NCBI GenBank assembly: GCA_963680875.1
Contig: OY804583.1
Span: forward strand, 34,771,331-34,835,330
Length of the DNA stretch: 64,000 bases
Reading direction: 5' to 3'
From: Bathymodiolus brooksi
Lineage: Eukaryota > Mollusca > Bivalvia > Mytilida > Modiolidae
Part shown: positions 16,001 through 26,305 of the stretch, in pieces
Position numbering within the stretch: the first letter of the stretch is position 1
Layout of the letters: the number at the start of each line of letters is the position of its first letter
Notes under the pieces: model-generated
The model's database searches: none
What the model was told of the DNA's origin: nothing
The model's input: only the letters and a program-made list of their open reading frames with translations
Position numbers and translations under genes: made by a program

Positions 16001-19000
16001 TTGTTGTTTAACACCAAGTCATTAACTTGAGGTATTATCAGATACAACTGTCTGATAGAAGTGAGTGAGTGATTGTTGTTTAACACCAAGTCATTAACTT
16101 GAGGCATTATCAGATACAACTTGCCTCATACAAGTGAGTGAGTGATTGTTGTTTAACACCAAGTCATTAACTTGAGGCATTATCAGATACAACTGTCTCA
16201 TACAAGTGAGTGAGTGATTGTTGTTTAACACCAAGTCTTTAACTTGAGGCATTATCAGATACAACTGTCTCATACAAGTGAGTGAGTGATTGTTGTTTAA
16301 CACCAAGTCTTTAACTTGAGGCATTATCAGATACAACTGTCTGATACAAGTGAGTGAGTGATTGTTGTTTAACACCAAGTCATTAACTTGAGGCATTATC
16401 AGATACAACTGTCTCATACAAGTGAGTGAGTGATTGTTGTTTAACACCAAGTCATTAACTTGAGGCATTATCAGATACAACTGTCTCATACAAGTGAGTG
16501 AGTGATTGTTGTTTAACACCAAGTCTTTAACTTGAGGTATTATCAGATACAACTGTCTCATACAAGTGAGTGAGTGATTGTTGTTTAACACCAAGTCATT
16601 AACTTGAGGCATTATCAGATACAACTGTCTCATACAAGTGAGTGAGTGATTGTTGTCTAACACCAAGTCTTTAACTTGAGGCATTATCAGATACAACTGT
16701 CTCATACAAGTGAGTGAGTGATTGTTGTTTAACACCAAGTCATTAACTTGAGGCATTATCAGATACAACTGTCTCATACAAGTGAGTGAGTGATTGTTGT
16801 CTAACACCAAGTCATTAACTTGAGGCATTATCAGATACAACTGTCTGATACAAGTGAGTGAGTGATTGTTGTTTAACACCAAGTCATTAACTTGAGGTAT
16901 TATCAGATACAACTGTCTGATAGAAGTGAGTGAGTGATTGTTGTTTAACACCAAGTCTTTAACTTGAGGTATTATCAGATACAACTGTCTCATACAAGTG
17001 AGTGAGTGATTGTTGTTTAACACCAAGTCATTAACTTGAGGTATTATCAGATACAACTGTCTCATACAAGTGAGTGAGTGATTGTTGTTTAACACCAAGT
17101 CTTTAACTTGAGGTATTATCAGATACAACTGTCTCATACAAATGAGTGAGTGATTGTTGTTTAACACCAAGTCATTAACTTGAGGTATTATCAGATACAA
17201 CTGTCTGATACAAGTGAGTGAGTGATTGTTGTTTAACACCAAGTCTTTAACTTGAGGTATTATCAGACACAACTGTCTCATACAAGTGAGTGAGTGATTG
17301 TTGTTTAACACCAAGTCTTTAACTTGAGGTATTATCAGATACAACTGTCTCATACAAGTGAGTGAGTGATTGTTGTTTAACACCAAGTCATTAACTTGAG
17401 GCATTATCAGATACAACTGCCTCATACAAGTGAGTGAGTGATTGTTGTTTAACACCAAGTCTTTAACTTGAGGTATTATCAGATACAACTGTCTGATACA
17501 AGTGAGTGAGTGATTGTTGTTTAACACCAAGTCATTAACTTGAGGCATTATCAGATACAACTGTCTCATACAAGTGAGTGAGTGATTGTTGTTTAACACC
17601 AAGTCATTAACTTGAGGCATTATCAGATACAACTGTCTGATACAAGTGAGTGAGTGATTGTTGTTTAACACCAAGTCATTAACTTGAGGCATTATCAGAT
17701 ACAACTGTCTCATACAAGTGAGTGAGTGATTGTTATTTAACACCAAGTCATTAACTTGAGGCATTATCAGATACAACTGTCTCATACAAGTGAGTGAGTG
17801 ATTGTTGTTTAACACCAAGTCATTAACTTGAGGTATTATCAGATACAACTGTCTCATACAAGTGAGTGAGTGATTGTTGTTTAACACCAAGTCATTAACT
17901 TGAGGCATTATCAGATACAACTTGCCTCATACAAGTGAGTGAGTGATTGTTGTTTAACACCAAGTCATTAACTTGAGGCATTATCAGATACAACTGTCTC
18001 ATACAAGTGAGTGAGTGATTGTTGTTTAACACCAAGTCTTTAACTTGAGGCATTATCAGATACAACTGTCTCATACAAGTGAGTGAGTGATTGTTGTTTA
18101 ACACCAAGTCTTTAACTTGAGGCATTATCAGATACAACTGTCTGATACAAGTGAGTGAGTGATTGTTGTTTAACACCAAGTCATTAACTTAGGGCATTAT
18201 CAGATACAACTTGCCTCATACAAGTGAGTGAGTGATTGTTGTTTAACACCAAGTCATTAACTTGAGGCATTATCAGATACAACTGTCTCATACAAGTGAG
18301 TGAGTGATTGTTGTTTAACACCAAGTTTTTAACTTGAGGTATTATCAGATACAACTGTCTGATACAAGTGAGTGAGTGATTGTTGTTTAACACCAAGTCA
18401 TTAACTTGAGGCATTATCAGATACAACTGTCTCATACAAGTGAGTGAGTGATTGTTGTTTAACACCAAGTCATTAACTTGAGGCATTATCAGATACAACT
18501 GTCTCATACAAGTGAGTGAGTGATTGTTGTTTAACACCAAGTCATTAACTTGAGGCATTATCAGATACAACTGTCTCATACAAGTGAGTGAGTGATTGTT
18601 GTCTAACACCAAGTCTTTAACTTGAGGCATTATCAGATACAACTGTCTCATACAAGTGAGTGAGTGATTGTTGTTTAACACCAAGTCATTAACTTGAGGC
18701 ATTATCAGATACAACTGTCTCATACAAGTGAGTGAGTGATTGTTGTCTAACACCAAGTCATTAACTTGAGGCATTATCAGATACAACTGTCTGATACAAG
18801 TGAGTGAGTGATTGTTGTTTAACACCAAGTCATTAACTTGAGGTATTATCAGATACAACTGTCTGATAGAAGTGAGTGAGTGATTGTTGTTTAACACCAA
18901 GTCTTTAACTTGAGGTATTATCAGATACAACTGTCTCATACAAGTGAGTGAGTGATTGTTGTTTAACACCAAGTCATTAACTTGAGGTATTATCAGATAC

Positions 19001-22000
19001 AACTGTCTCATACAAGTGAGTGAGTGATTGTTGTTTAACACCAAGTCTTTAACTTGAGGTATTATCAGATACAACTGTCTCATACAAATGAGTGAGTGAT
19101 TGTTGTTTAACACCAAGTCATTAACTTGAGGCATTATCAGATACAACTGTCTGATACAAGTGAGTGAGTGATTGTTGTTTAACACCAAGTCTTTAACTTG
19201 AGGTATTATCAGACACAACTGTCTCATACAAGTGAGTGAGTGATTGTTGTTTAACACCAAGTCTTTAACTTGAGGTATTATCAGATACAACTGTCTCATA
19301 CAAGTGAGTGAGTGATTGTTGTTTAACACCAAGTCATTAACTTGTGGCATTATCAGATACAACTGCCTCATACAAGTGAGTGAGTGATTGTTGTTTAACA
19401 CCAAGTCTTTAACTTGAGGTATTATCAGATACAACTGTCTGATACAAGTGAGTGAGTGATTGTTGTTTAACACCAAGTCATTAACTTGAGGCATTATCAG
19501 ATACAACTGTCTCATACAAGTGAGTGAGTGATTGTTGTTTAACACCAAGTCATTAACTTGAGGCATTATCAGATACAACTGTCTCATACTAGTGAGTGAG
19601 TGATTGTTGTTTAACACCAAGTCATTAACTTGAGGCATTATCAGATACAACTGTCTCATACAAGTGAGTGAGTGATTGTTGTTTAACACCAAGTCTTTAA
19701 CTTGAGGTATTATCAGATACAACTGTCTGATACAAGTGAGTGAGTGATTGTTGTTTAACACCAAGTCATTAACTTGAGGCATTATCAGATACAACTGTCT
19801 GATACAAGTGAGTGAGTGATTGTTGTTTAACACCAAGTCTTTAACTTGAGGCATTATCAGATACAACTGTCTCATACAAGTGAGTGAGTGATTGTTGTTT
19901 AACACCAAGTCATTAACTTGAGGCATTATCAGATACAACTGTCTCCTGCAAGTGAGTGAGTGATTGTTGTTTAACACCAAGTCTTTAACTTGAGGCATTA
20001 TCAGATACAACTGTCTCATACAAGTGAGTGAGTGATTGTTGTTTAACACCAAGTCTTTAACTTGAGGCATTATCAGATACAACTGTCTGATACAAGTGAG
20101 TGAGTGATTGTTGTTTAACACCAAGTCATTAACTTGAGGCATTATCAGATACAACTTGCCTCATACAAGTGAGTGAGTGATTGTTGTTTAACACCAAGTC
20201 ATTAACTTGAGGCATTATCAGATACAACTGTCTCATACAAGTGAGTGAGTGATTGTTGTTTAACACCAAGTCTTTAACTTGAGGCATTATCAGATACAAC
20301 TGTCTCATACAAGTGAGTGAGTGATTGTTGTTTAACACCAAGTCTTTAACTTGAGGCATTATCAGATACAACTGTCTGATACAAGTGAGTGAGTGATTGT
20401 TGTTTAACACCAAGTCATTAACTTAGGGCATTATCAGATACAACTTGCCTCATACAAGTGAGTGAGTGATTGTTGTTTAACACCAAGTCATTAACTTGAG
20501 GCATTATCAGATACAACTGTCTCATACAAGTGAGTGTGTGATTGTTGTTTAACACCAAGTTTTTAACTTGAGGTATTATCAGATACAACTGTCTGATACA
20601 AGTGAGTGAGTGATTGTTGTTTAACACCAAGTCATTAACTTGAGGCATTATCAGATACAACTGTCTCATACAAGTGAGTGAGTGATTGTTGTTTAACACC
20701 AAGTCATTAACTTGAGGCATTATCAGATACAACTGTCTCATACAAGTGAGTGAGTGATTGTTGTTTAACACCAAGTCTTTAACTTGAGGTATTATCAGAT
20801 ACAACTGTCTCATACAAGTGAGTGAGTGATTGTTGTTTAACACCAAGTCATTAACTTGAGGCATTATCAGATACAACTGTCTCATACAAGTGAGTGAGTG
20901 ATTGTTGTCTAACACCAAGTCTTTAACTTGAGGCATTATCAGATACAACTGTCTCATACAAGTGAGTGAGTGATTGTTGTTTAACACCAAGTCATTAACT
21001 TGAGGCATTATCAGATACAACTGTCTGATACAAGTGAGTGAGTGATTGTTGTTTAACACCAAGTCATTAACTTGAGGTATTATCAGATACAACTGTCTGA
21101 TAGAAGTGAGTGAGTGATTGTTGTTTAACACCAAGTCTTTAACTTGAGGCATTATCAGATACAACTTGCCTCATACAAGTGAGTGAGTGATTGTTGTTTA
21201 ACACCAAGTCATTAACTTGAGGCATTATCAGATACAACTGTCTCATACAAGTGAGTGAGTGATTGTTGTTTAACACCAAGTCTTTAACTTGAGGCATTAT
21301 CAGATACAACTGTCTCATACAAGTGAGTGAGTGATTGTTGTTTAACACCAAGTCTTTAACTTGAGGCATTATCAGATACAACTGTCTGATACAAGTGAGT
21401 GAGTGATTGTTGTTTAACACCAAGTCATTAACTTGAGGCATTATCAGATACAACTGTCTCATACAAGTGAGTGAGTGATTGTTGTTTAACACCAAGTCAT
21501 TAACTTGAGGCATTATCAGATACAACTGTCTCATACAAGTGAGTGAGTGATTGTTGTTTAACACCAAGTCTTTAACTTGAGGTATTATCAGATACAACTG
21601 TCTCATACAAGTGAGTGAGTGATTGTTGTTTAACACCAAGTCATTAACTTGAGGCATTATCAGATACAACTGTCTCATACAAGTGAGTGAGTGATTGTTG
21701 TCTAACACCAAGTCTTTAACTTGAGGCATTATCAGATACAACTGTCTCATACAAGTGAGTGAGTGATTGTTGTTTAACACCAAGTCATTAACTTGAGGCA
21801 TTATCAGATACAACTGTCTCATACAAGTGAGTGAGTGATTGTTGTCTAACACCAAGTCATTAACTTGAGGCATTATCAGATACAACTGTCTGATACAAGT
21901 GAGTGAGTGATTGTTGTTTAACACCAAGTCATTAACTTGAGGTATTATCAGATACAACTGTCTGATAGAAGTGAGTGAGTGATTGTTGTTTAACACCAAG

Positions 22001-23115
22001 TCTTTAACTTGAGGTATTATCAGATACAACTGTCTCATACAAGTGAGTGAGTGATTGTTGTTTAACACCAAGTCATTAACTTGAGGTATTATCAGATACA
22101 ACTGTCTCATACAAGTGAGTGAGTGATTGTTGTTTAACACCAAGTCTTTAACTTGAGGTATTATCAGATACAACTGTCTCATACAAATGAGTGAGTGATT
22201 GTTGTTTAACACCAAGTCATTAACTTGAGGTATTATCAGATACAACTGTCTGATACAAGTGAGTGAGTGATTGTTGTTTAACACCAAGTCTTTAACTTGA
22301 GGTATTATCAGACACAACTGTCTCATACAAGTGAGTGAGTGATTGTTGTTTAACACCAAGTCTTTAACTTGAGGTATTATCAGATACAACTGTCTCATAC
22401 AAGTGAGTGAGTGATTGTTGTTTAACACCAAGTCATTAACTTGTGGCATTATCAGATACAACTGCCTCATACAAGTGAGTGAGTGATTGTTGTTTAACAC
22501 CAAGTCTTTAACTTGAGGTATTATCAGATACAACTGTCTGATACAAGTGAGTGAGTGATTGTTGTTTAACACCAAGTCATTAACTTGAGGCATTATCAGA
22601 TACAACTGTCTCATACAAGTGAGTGAGTGATTGTTGTTTAACACCAAGTCATTAACTTGAGGCATTATCAGATACAACTGTCTGATACAAGTGAGTGAGT
22701 GATTGTTGTTTAACACCAAGTCATTAACTTGAGGCATTATCAGATACAACTGTCTCATACAAGTGAGTGAGTGATTGTTATTTAACACCAAGTCATTAAC
22801 TTGAGGCATTATCAGATACAACTGTCTCATACAAGTGAGTGAGTGATTGTTGTTTAACACCAAGTCATTAACTTGAGGTATTATCAGATACAACTGTCTC
22901 ACACAAGTGAGTGAGTGATTGTTGTTTAACACCAAGTCATTAACTTGAGGTATTATCAGATACAACTGTCTCATACAAGTGAGTGAGTGATTGTTGTTTA
23001 ACACCAAGTCATTAACTTGAGGTATTATCAGATACAACTGTCTCATACAAGTGAGTGAGTGATTGTTGTTTAACACCAAGTCTTTTACTTGAGGTATTAT
23101 CAGATACAACTGTCT
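13050..23115. repeat. About 5,045-bp higher-order duplication inside the satellite
   Basis: Variant order at about 13.1-18.1 kb recurs about 5,045 bp later at about 18.2-23.1 kb. Landmark pairs are 15084 with 20129, 15373 with 20418 and 16094 with 21139. The copies differ by gain or loss of a few 72-bp units: the pair starting at 13067 and 18184 is offset by 5,117, one unit more. Shared rare variants include TCAGACACAAC, GATAGAAGTG and CAAATGAGTG. The period of about 70 units differs from the 4,326-bp block to its left, so at least two separate block duplications occurred. Confidence 0.8.
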
Positions 23116-23453
23116 CACACAAGTGAGTGAGTGATTGTTGTTTAATCTTTAACTTGAGGCATTATCAGATACAACTGTCTCATACAAGTGAGTGAGTGAT
23201 TGTTGTTTAATCTTTAACTTGAGGCATTATCAGATACAACTGCCTCCTGCAAGTGAGTGAGCGATTGTTGTTTAATCTTTAACTTGAGGCATTATCAGAT
23301 ACAACTGCCTCATACAAGTGAGTGAGTGATTGTTGTTTAATCTTTAACTTGAGGCATTATCAGATACAACTTGCTTCATACAAGTGAGTGAGTGATTGTT
23401 CTTTAACACCAAGTCATTAACTTGAGGCATTATCAGATACAACTGCCTCATAC

Positions 23454-23650
23454 AAGTGATTGAGTGATTGTTGTTTAACACCAAGTCAGCAATTTTCAGC
23501 TATATCATGATGAGAACAAGCTACAAGTTATATTTCGATGAACTGACAGATTCCGAGCCAAACAATCTTTGGTCTTCATCCTTAATGCTGCTTGCTCAGC
23601 AGAGAAACAACAAATACCTTTGGTCTTTGGTTTGACCGATCTGATGTGAA
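23454..23650 (-). repeat. Decayed tRNA-type SINE (family A) at the satellite edge
   Basis: Directly after the last satellite unit the plus strand reads GCAATTTTCAGCTATATC and then ATGATGAGAACAAG. This matches the reverse complement of the 3' part of the SINE at 47,970-48,335. Further right, AACAACAAATACC and CTTTGGTCTTTGGTTTGACC match the middle of that SINE. The copy is on the minus strand, internally deleted, and lacks its tRNA-like head. Its 3' terminus (AGTGATTGTTGTTTAACACC) is the same sequence that is repeated in every 72-bp unit to the left. Confidence 0.75.
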
Positions 23651-24011
23651 ATCTATTTTGTCTAGTTGATATATGGATGTTCCTTTTATTTTCCATTTCA
23701 ATATGACTGGATTTGAATGTCTACTATGAAATTCTTTACAAATAGGGCCAAGTAAAATATGATTTGATTATACAATGTATATATTTATGCTGTCATTCAT
23801 TTTTGTGAGTGTGTGGTGTTTTTTAAATGGAAGTGATCATGTTTGTTGTGAACCAGACCAACACGCTTAGTTTGATTGTTATAAAGCTAACTCACTGAAA
23901 TAAACAGTCCGTGGGTAGACATATTGTTCCTATCGAATAAATTATTCTGATTCCTGTGCTGTTGTTTTATTGTTTGTATATATCTGAATTATTACTATGA
24001 CTCTTGGATAA
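23651..24011. other. AT-rich stretch without recognised features
   Basis: No exon, RNA gene or repeat was recognised here. The sequence is AT-rich and, given the exostosin exons to the right, is probably intronic on the minus strand. Confidence 0.4.
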
Positions 24012-24240
24012 GCCACCGTGATCGTGATCGTATGGTAGTTGGGATTTATAACTACCTATGCAATCAGAGCCTATTGCCACTAGTGCTCAGGCGATGTGTA
24101 CTCGATACATTATCTGATAAAGTTTGTCAGTGACTTGTGACAGATCGGTGGTTTTCTTCAGGTATTCTGGTTTCCTCCACCAATAAAACTGACTGCCACG
24201 ATATAACTGAAATATTGTTGAAAGTGGTGTTAAACACTAA
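24012..24240 (+). repeat. tRNA-derived SINE (family B) copy
   Basis: The head (GTGATCGTGATCGTATGGTAG) and body (GATAAAGTTTGTCAGTGACT, GTTTCCTCCACCAATAAAAC) end in CGATATAACTGAAATATTG and GTGTTAAACAC. The same order recurs at 37,374, 40,037 and 62,522 on the plus strand and at 59,451 and 63,118 on the minus strand. Other copies show a B-box-like GTTCGAATCTC, which supports a tRNA origin; this copy has lost part of that region. Confidence 0.75.
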
Positions 24241-24305
24241 AACCCTAACCCTTGTATTACTTGGTATTTTTTCATATCATATGTAAACTGAGATTCCACC
24301 ATTAC

Positions 24306-24466
24306 CTGTGATACACTGCAGCACCAGTTAAAACCATTGAATATTCATTTGTATATTTAGACGTGTAACTCCAACGGTTTTTAATTTTGTCATAAAAATG
24401 TTCCCTTGCTGGATAACCAACGATTCTATCTGGAAATTCCTTCCATACTTGAAACGCAAAATCAAT
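24306..24466 (-). CDS. EXT1: Exostosin (EXT1-like) internal exon, GT64 domain
   Basis: This 161-bp exon enters in phase 0 after an acceptor ending TTTGTAG and leaves after two bases of a codon at a GTAATG donor. The translation begins [20 protein letters not shown], continues with a [10 protein letters not shown] segment and includes [11 protein letters not shown]. These are hallmark stretches of the C-terminal GT64 domain of exostosins, which in EXT1/EXT2 acts in the Golgi to polymerise heparan sulfate. SMVLTGAA is shared by EXT1, EXT2 and EXTL3; the surrounding residues look closest to EXT1, judged from memory of the family. No downstream exon was found to the left, where the SINEs and satellite begin, so the gene must continue beyond the window or be broken. 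Confidence 0.85.
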
Positions 24467-25264
24467 CTACAAAATTAGAAAAATAAAATGTTTAGTGTGA
24501 TACATGTAGATTACACAATTTGTTTATTATCTGTGTCACTGATGGTTAACGACTAGGGAAAGGTGACACCAGTTTATGGCTTAACCCTACTACATGTCAG
24601 AACTTACATTTTGTTTTGCTTGCATTTATAAATAAACTAATATGCAAAGGGAGATAAACACATTTTTCATACAAAATATAGGTTAAAAGTTATTTCCCTT
24701 TCATGCTTTAAGTACTTCGCCATTCATTTCAATTCTCACAATATTTTTCTAAACTTAATTTTTTTTTAACTTTCTTCATTGATTTGACAGATCTATTCTA
24801 TTACAATTATTTCTTTGTAATAAATGTTCAAACAATAGTAAATACTATAAACAGTTCTAAATTTACATTGATTCCTGTCTATTTCACAGGTTTCTTCACA
24901 GAAAAGTTGGCGTATTATTTTTGTGTCTTTGTGCAGTCATAAGAAATGATTTTCTATCTAATTATTCCTTTAGACACACTTTCAATAAAAGTCGAATGTT
25001 AAAAGTCAAATCAAAACATCGCTTCAAATTGGTTGGCATCTGATTTCAATCTGACAGTCTGATTAGAATCGTATAGTGTGAACAGTAAAAGAAGATTAAA
25101 ATCGTCTCAAAACGAATGGAAAGGCAGACTTTGTGAACATTTGGTCATTTGACTTACTTGTGGTGCAAATACGGAATCGCTTGCAAATATGACGAAAAAT
25201 TGTATCGTGTATATCAAATACAAAATAAGTTATAATGACCTCATACACAAAACATTTCCACATT
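24467..25264. other. Intron between two exostosin exons
   Basis: This is AT-rich non-coding sequence between the two EXT1-like exons. I see no further exon or named repeat in it, only poly-T and poly-A tracts. Confidence 0.6.
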
Positions 25265-25440
25265 TAAAAGTATTCAAGAACTAATGAGAGATACAGTGAT
25301 GACCATTGACCCTATGACCTCAAAGTATTCAAGAACTAATGATATATATAGTAATGACCTATGACCCTATGACCTCAAAGTATTCAAGGACTTGAATGAG
25401 ATATACAGTGATGATCTATGACCCTATGACCTCAAGTTTT
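25265..25440. repeat. Three-copy tandem repeat (about 56 bp) next to a splice donor
   Basis: GTATTCAAG, a variable middle and CCTATGACCTCAA recur three times with a spacing of about 55-59 bp. The rightmost copy ends in CTCAAGTTTTACC, so on the minus strand the array starts within about 6 nt of the GTAAAA donor of the exon at 25,443-25,532. Confidence 0.85.
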
Positions 25441-25442
25441 AC

Positions 25443-25532
25443 CTCATCTGTAGTTATTAAGGCATCTTCATCTAAGCTAAACACAGCCTCTGTCTCTATA
25501 TCAGTAAAAGGTTGAAATCTAGCACTAATAGA
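25443..25532 (-). CDS. EXT1: Exostosin (EXT1-like) exon with the GT64 DxD motif
   Basis: This 90-bp exon is 30 codons long, in phase 0 at both ends, with acceptor TTTTTCAG and donor GTAAAA. The translation includes SARFQPFTDIETEAVFSLDE, followed by D-A-L-I-T-T-D-E. The D-E-D triplet corresponds to the DxD metal and UDP-sugar binding motif of GT64 exostosins, and the whole exon aligns with the segment just upstream of the exon at 24,306. The two exons join in frame. The exon that should precede it was not found in 25.6-32.7 kb, which is tandem repeat. Splicing directly from the EGF exon at 32,733 would give a stop after two codons, so the exons belong to a separate gene or to a rearranged locus. 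Confidence 0.85.
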
Positions 25533-25743
25533 CTGAAAAATAAAACACAGCATTTATAAGATTACTTCACACATATTTTATTTTCTTGTTCATAATAAAT
25601 TATATACTCTGAATGACATCGAAATGTCCAGATGAAGAGTTTATCAGTAGAATTAAATAGAATTGCTCAACTGCATTTCACACTCCATTTTATGATAGGA
25701 GCTATGCTCATTGTTGAAGACCATACTGAGACTGTGAAATGTA

Positions 25744-26214
25744 GAACAGCAATGAAAGAACTGTTCCTTTACTTTAATTTGTGTATAAGTGAACAGCAAT
25801 GAAAGCACTGTTCCTTTACTTTAATTTGTGTCTAAGTGAACAGCAATGAAAGCACTGTTCCTTTACTTTAATTTGTGTCTAAGTGAACAGCAATGAAAGC
25901 ACTGTTCCTTTACTTTAATTTGTTTCTAAATGAACAGCAATGAAAGCACTGTTGCTTTACTTTAATTTGTGTCTAAGTGAACAGCAATGCAAGCACTGTT
26001 CCTTTACTTTAATTTGTGTCTAAATGAACAGCAATTAAAGCACTGTTCCTTTACTTTGATCTATGTCTAAGTGAACAGCAATTAAAGCACTGTTTCTTTA
26101 CTTTAATTTATGTCTAAGTGAACAGCAATTAAAGCACTGTTCCTTTACTTTAATTTATGTCTAAGTGAACAGCAATGAAAGCACTGTTCCTTTACTTTAA
26201 TTTGTGTCTAAGTG
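25744..26214. repeat. 47-bp tandem array, about 10 units
   Basis: Units begin GAACAGCAATGAAAGCACTG and end CTTTAATTTGTGTCTAAGT. Ten units fit the length almost exactly. The array lies between the exostosin exon at 25,443 and the 51-bp array. No coding role is seen. Confidence 0.95.
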
Positions 26215-26305
26215 TTTTTTTGGACCAAACCGCTCCTCTTAGTGAATGATTTAAACAATTATCAAAATCAGTTTAATTTGCATATTTCCCGATAATTGAC
26301 AAAAA

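Larger units (their letters stand above)
1..23488. repeat. 72-bp satellite array, about 325 units
   Basis: The sequence repeats every 72 bp without interruption from the first base to 23,488, so the array continues beyond the left edge of the window. On the plus strand each unit carries a TTAACTTGAGGCATTATCAG block, a GATACAACTGTCTCATACAA block, a GTGAGTGAGTGATTG block and a TTTAACACCAAGTCA block. Variants include 73-bp units (ACTTGCCTC instead of ACTGTCTC, for example at 2926, 3215, 4440 and 4801) and 65-bp units lacking CACCAAGTCA that cluster near both ends (about 180-460, 960, 1250-1400 and 23,140-23,350). The last 33 or so bases of each unit match the 3' end of a SINE whose remnant lies at the right edge. 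Because 72 is divisible by 3, the minus strand shows open frames up to 680 codons, which I regard as a by-product of the repeat. Confidence 0.97.

Noticed and set aside
399..23118. Long minus-strand open frames (up to 680 codons) encoding a 24-residue repeat
   Set aside because: They are the translation of the 72-bp satellite, whose unit length is a multiple of 3 and happens to lack stops in one frame. Frame breaks coincide with 73-bp and 65-bp variant units, with no splice or promoter evidence.
1..23488. CRISPR-like array
   Set aside because: The repeats are directly adjacent with no unique spacers, and the context is a eukaryotic genome with spliced genes.
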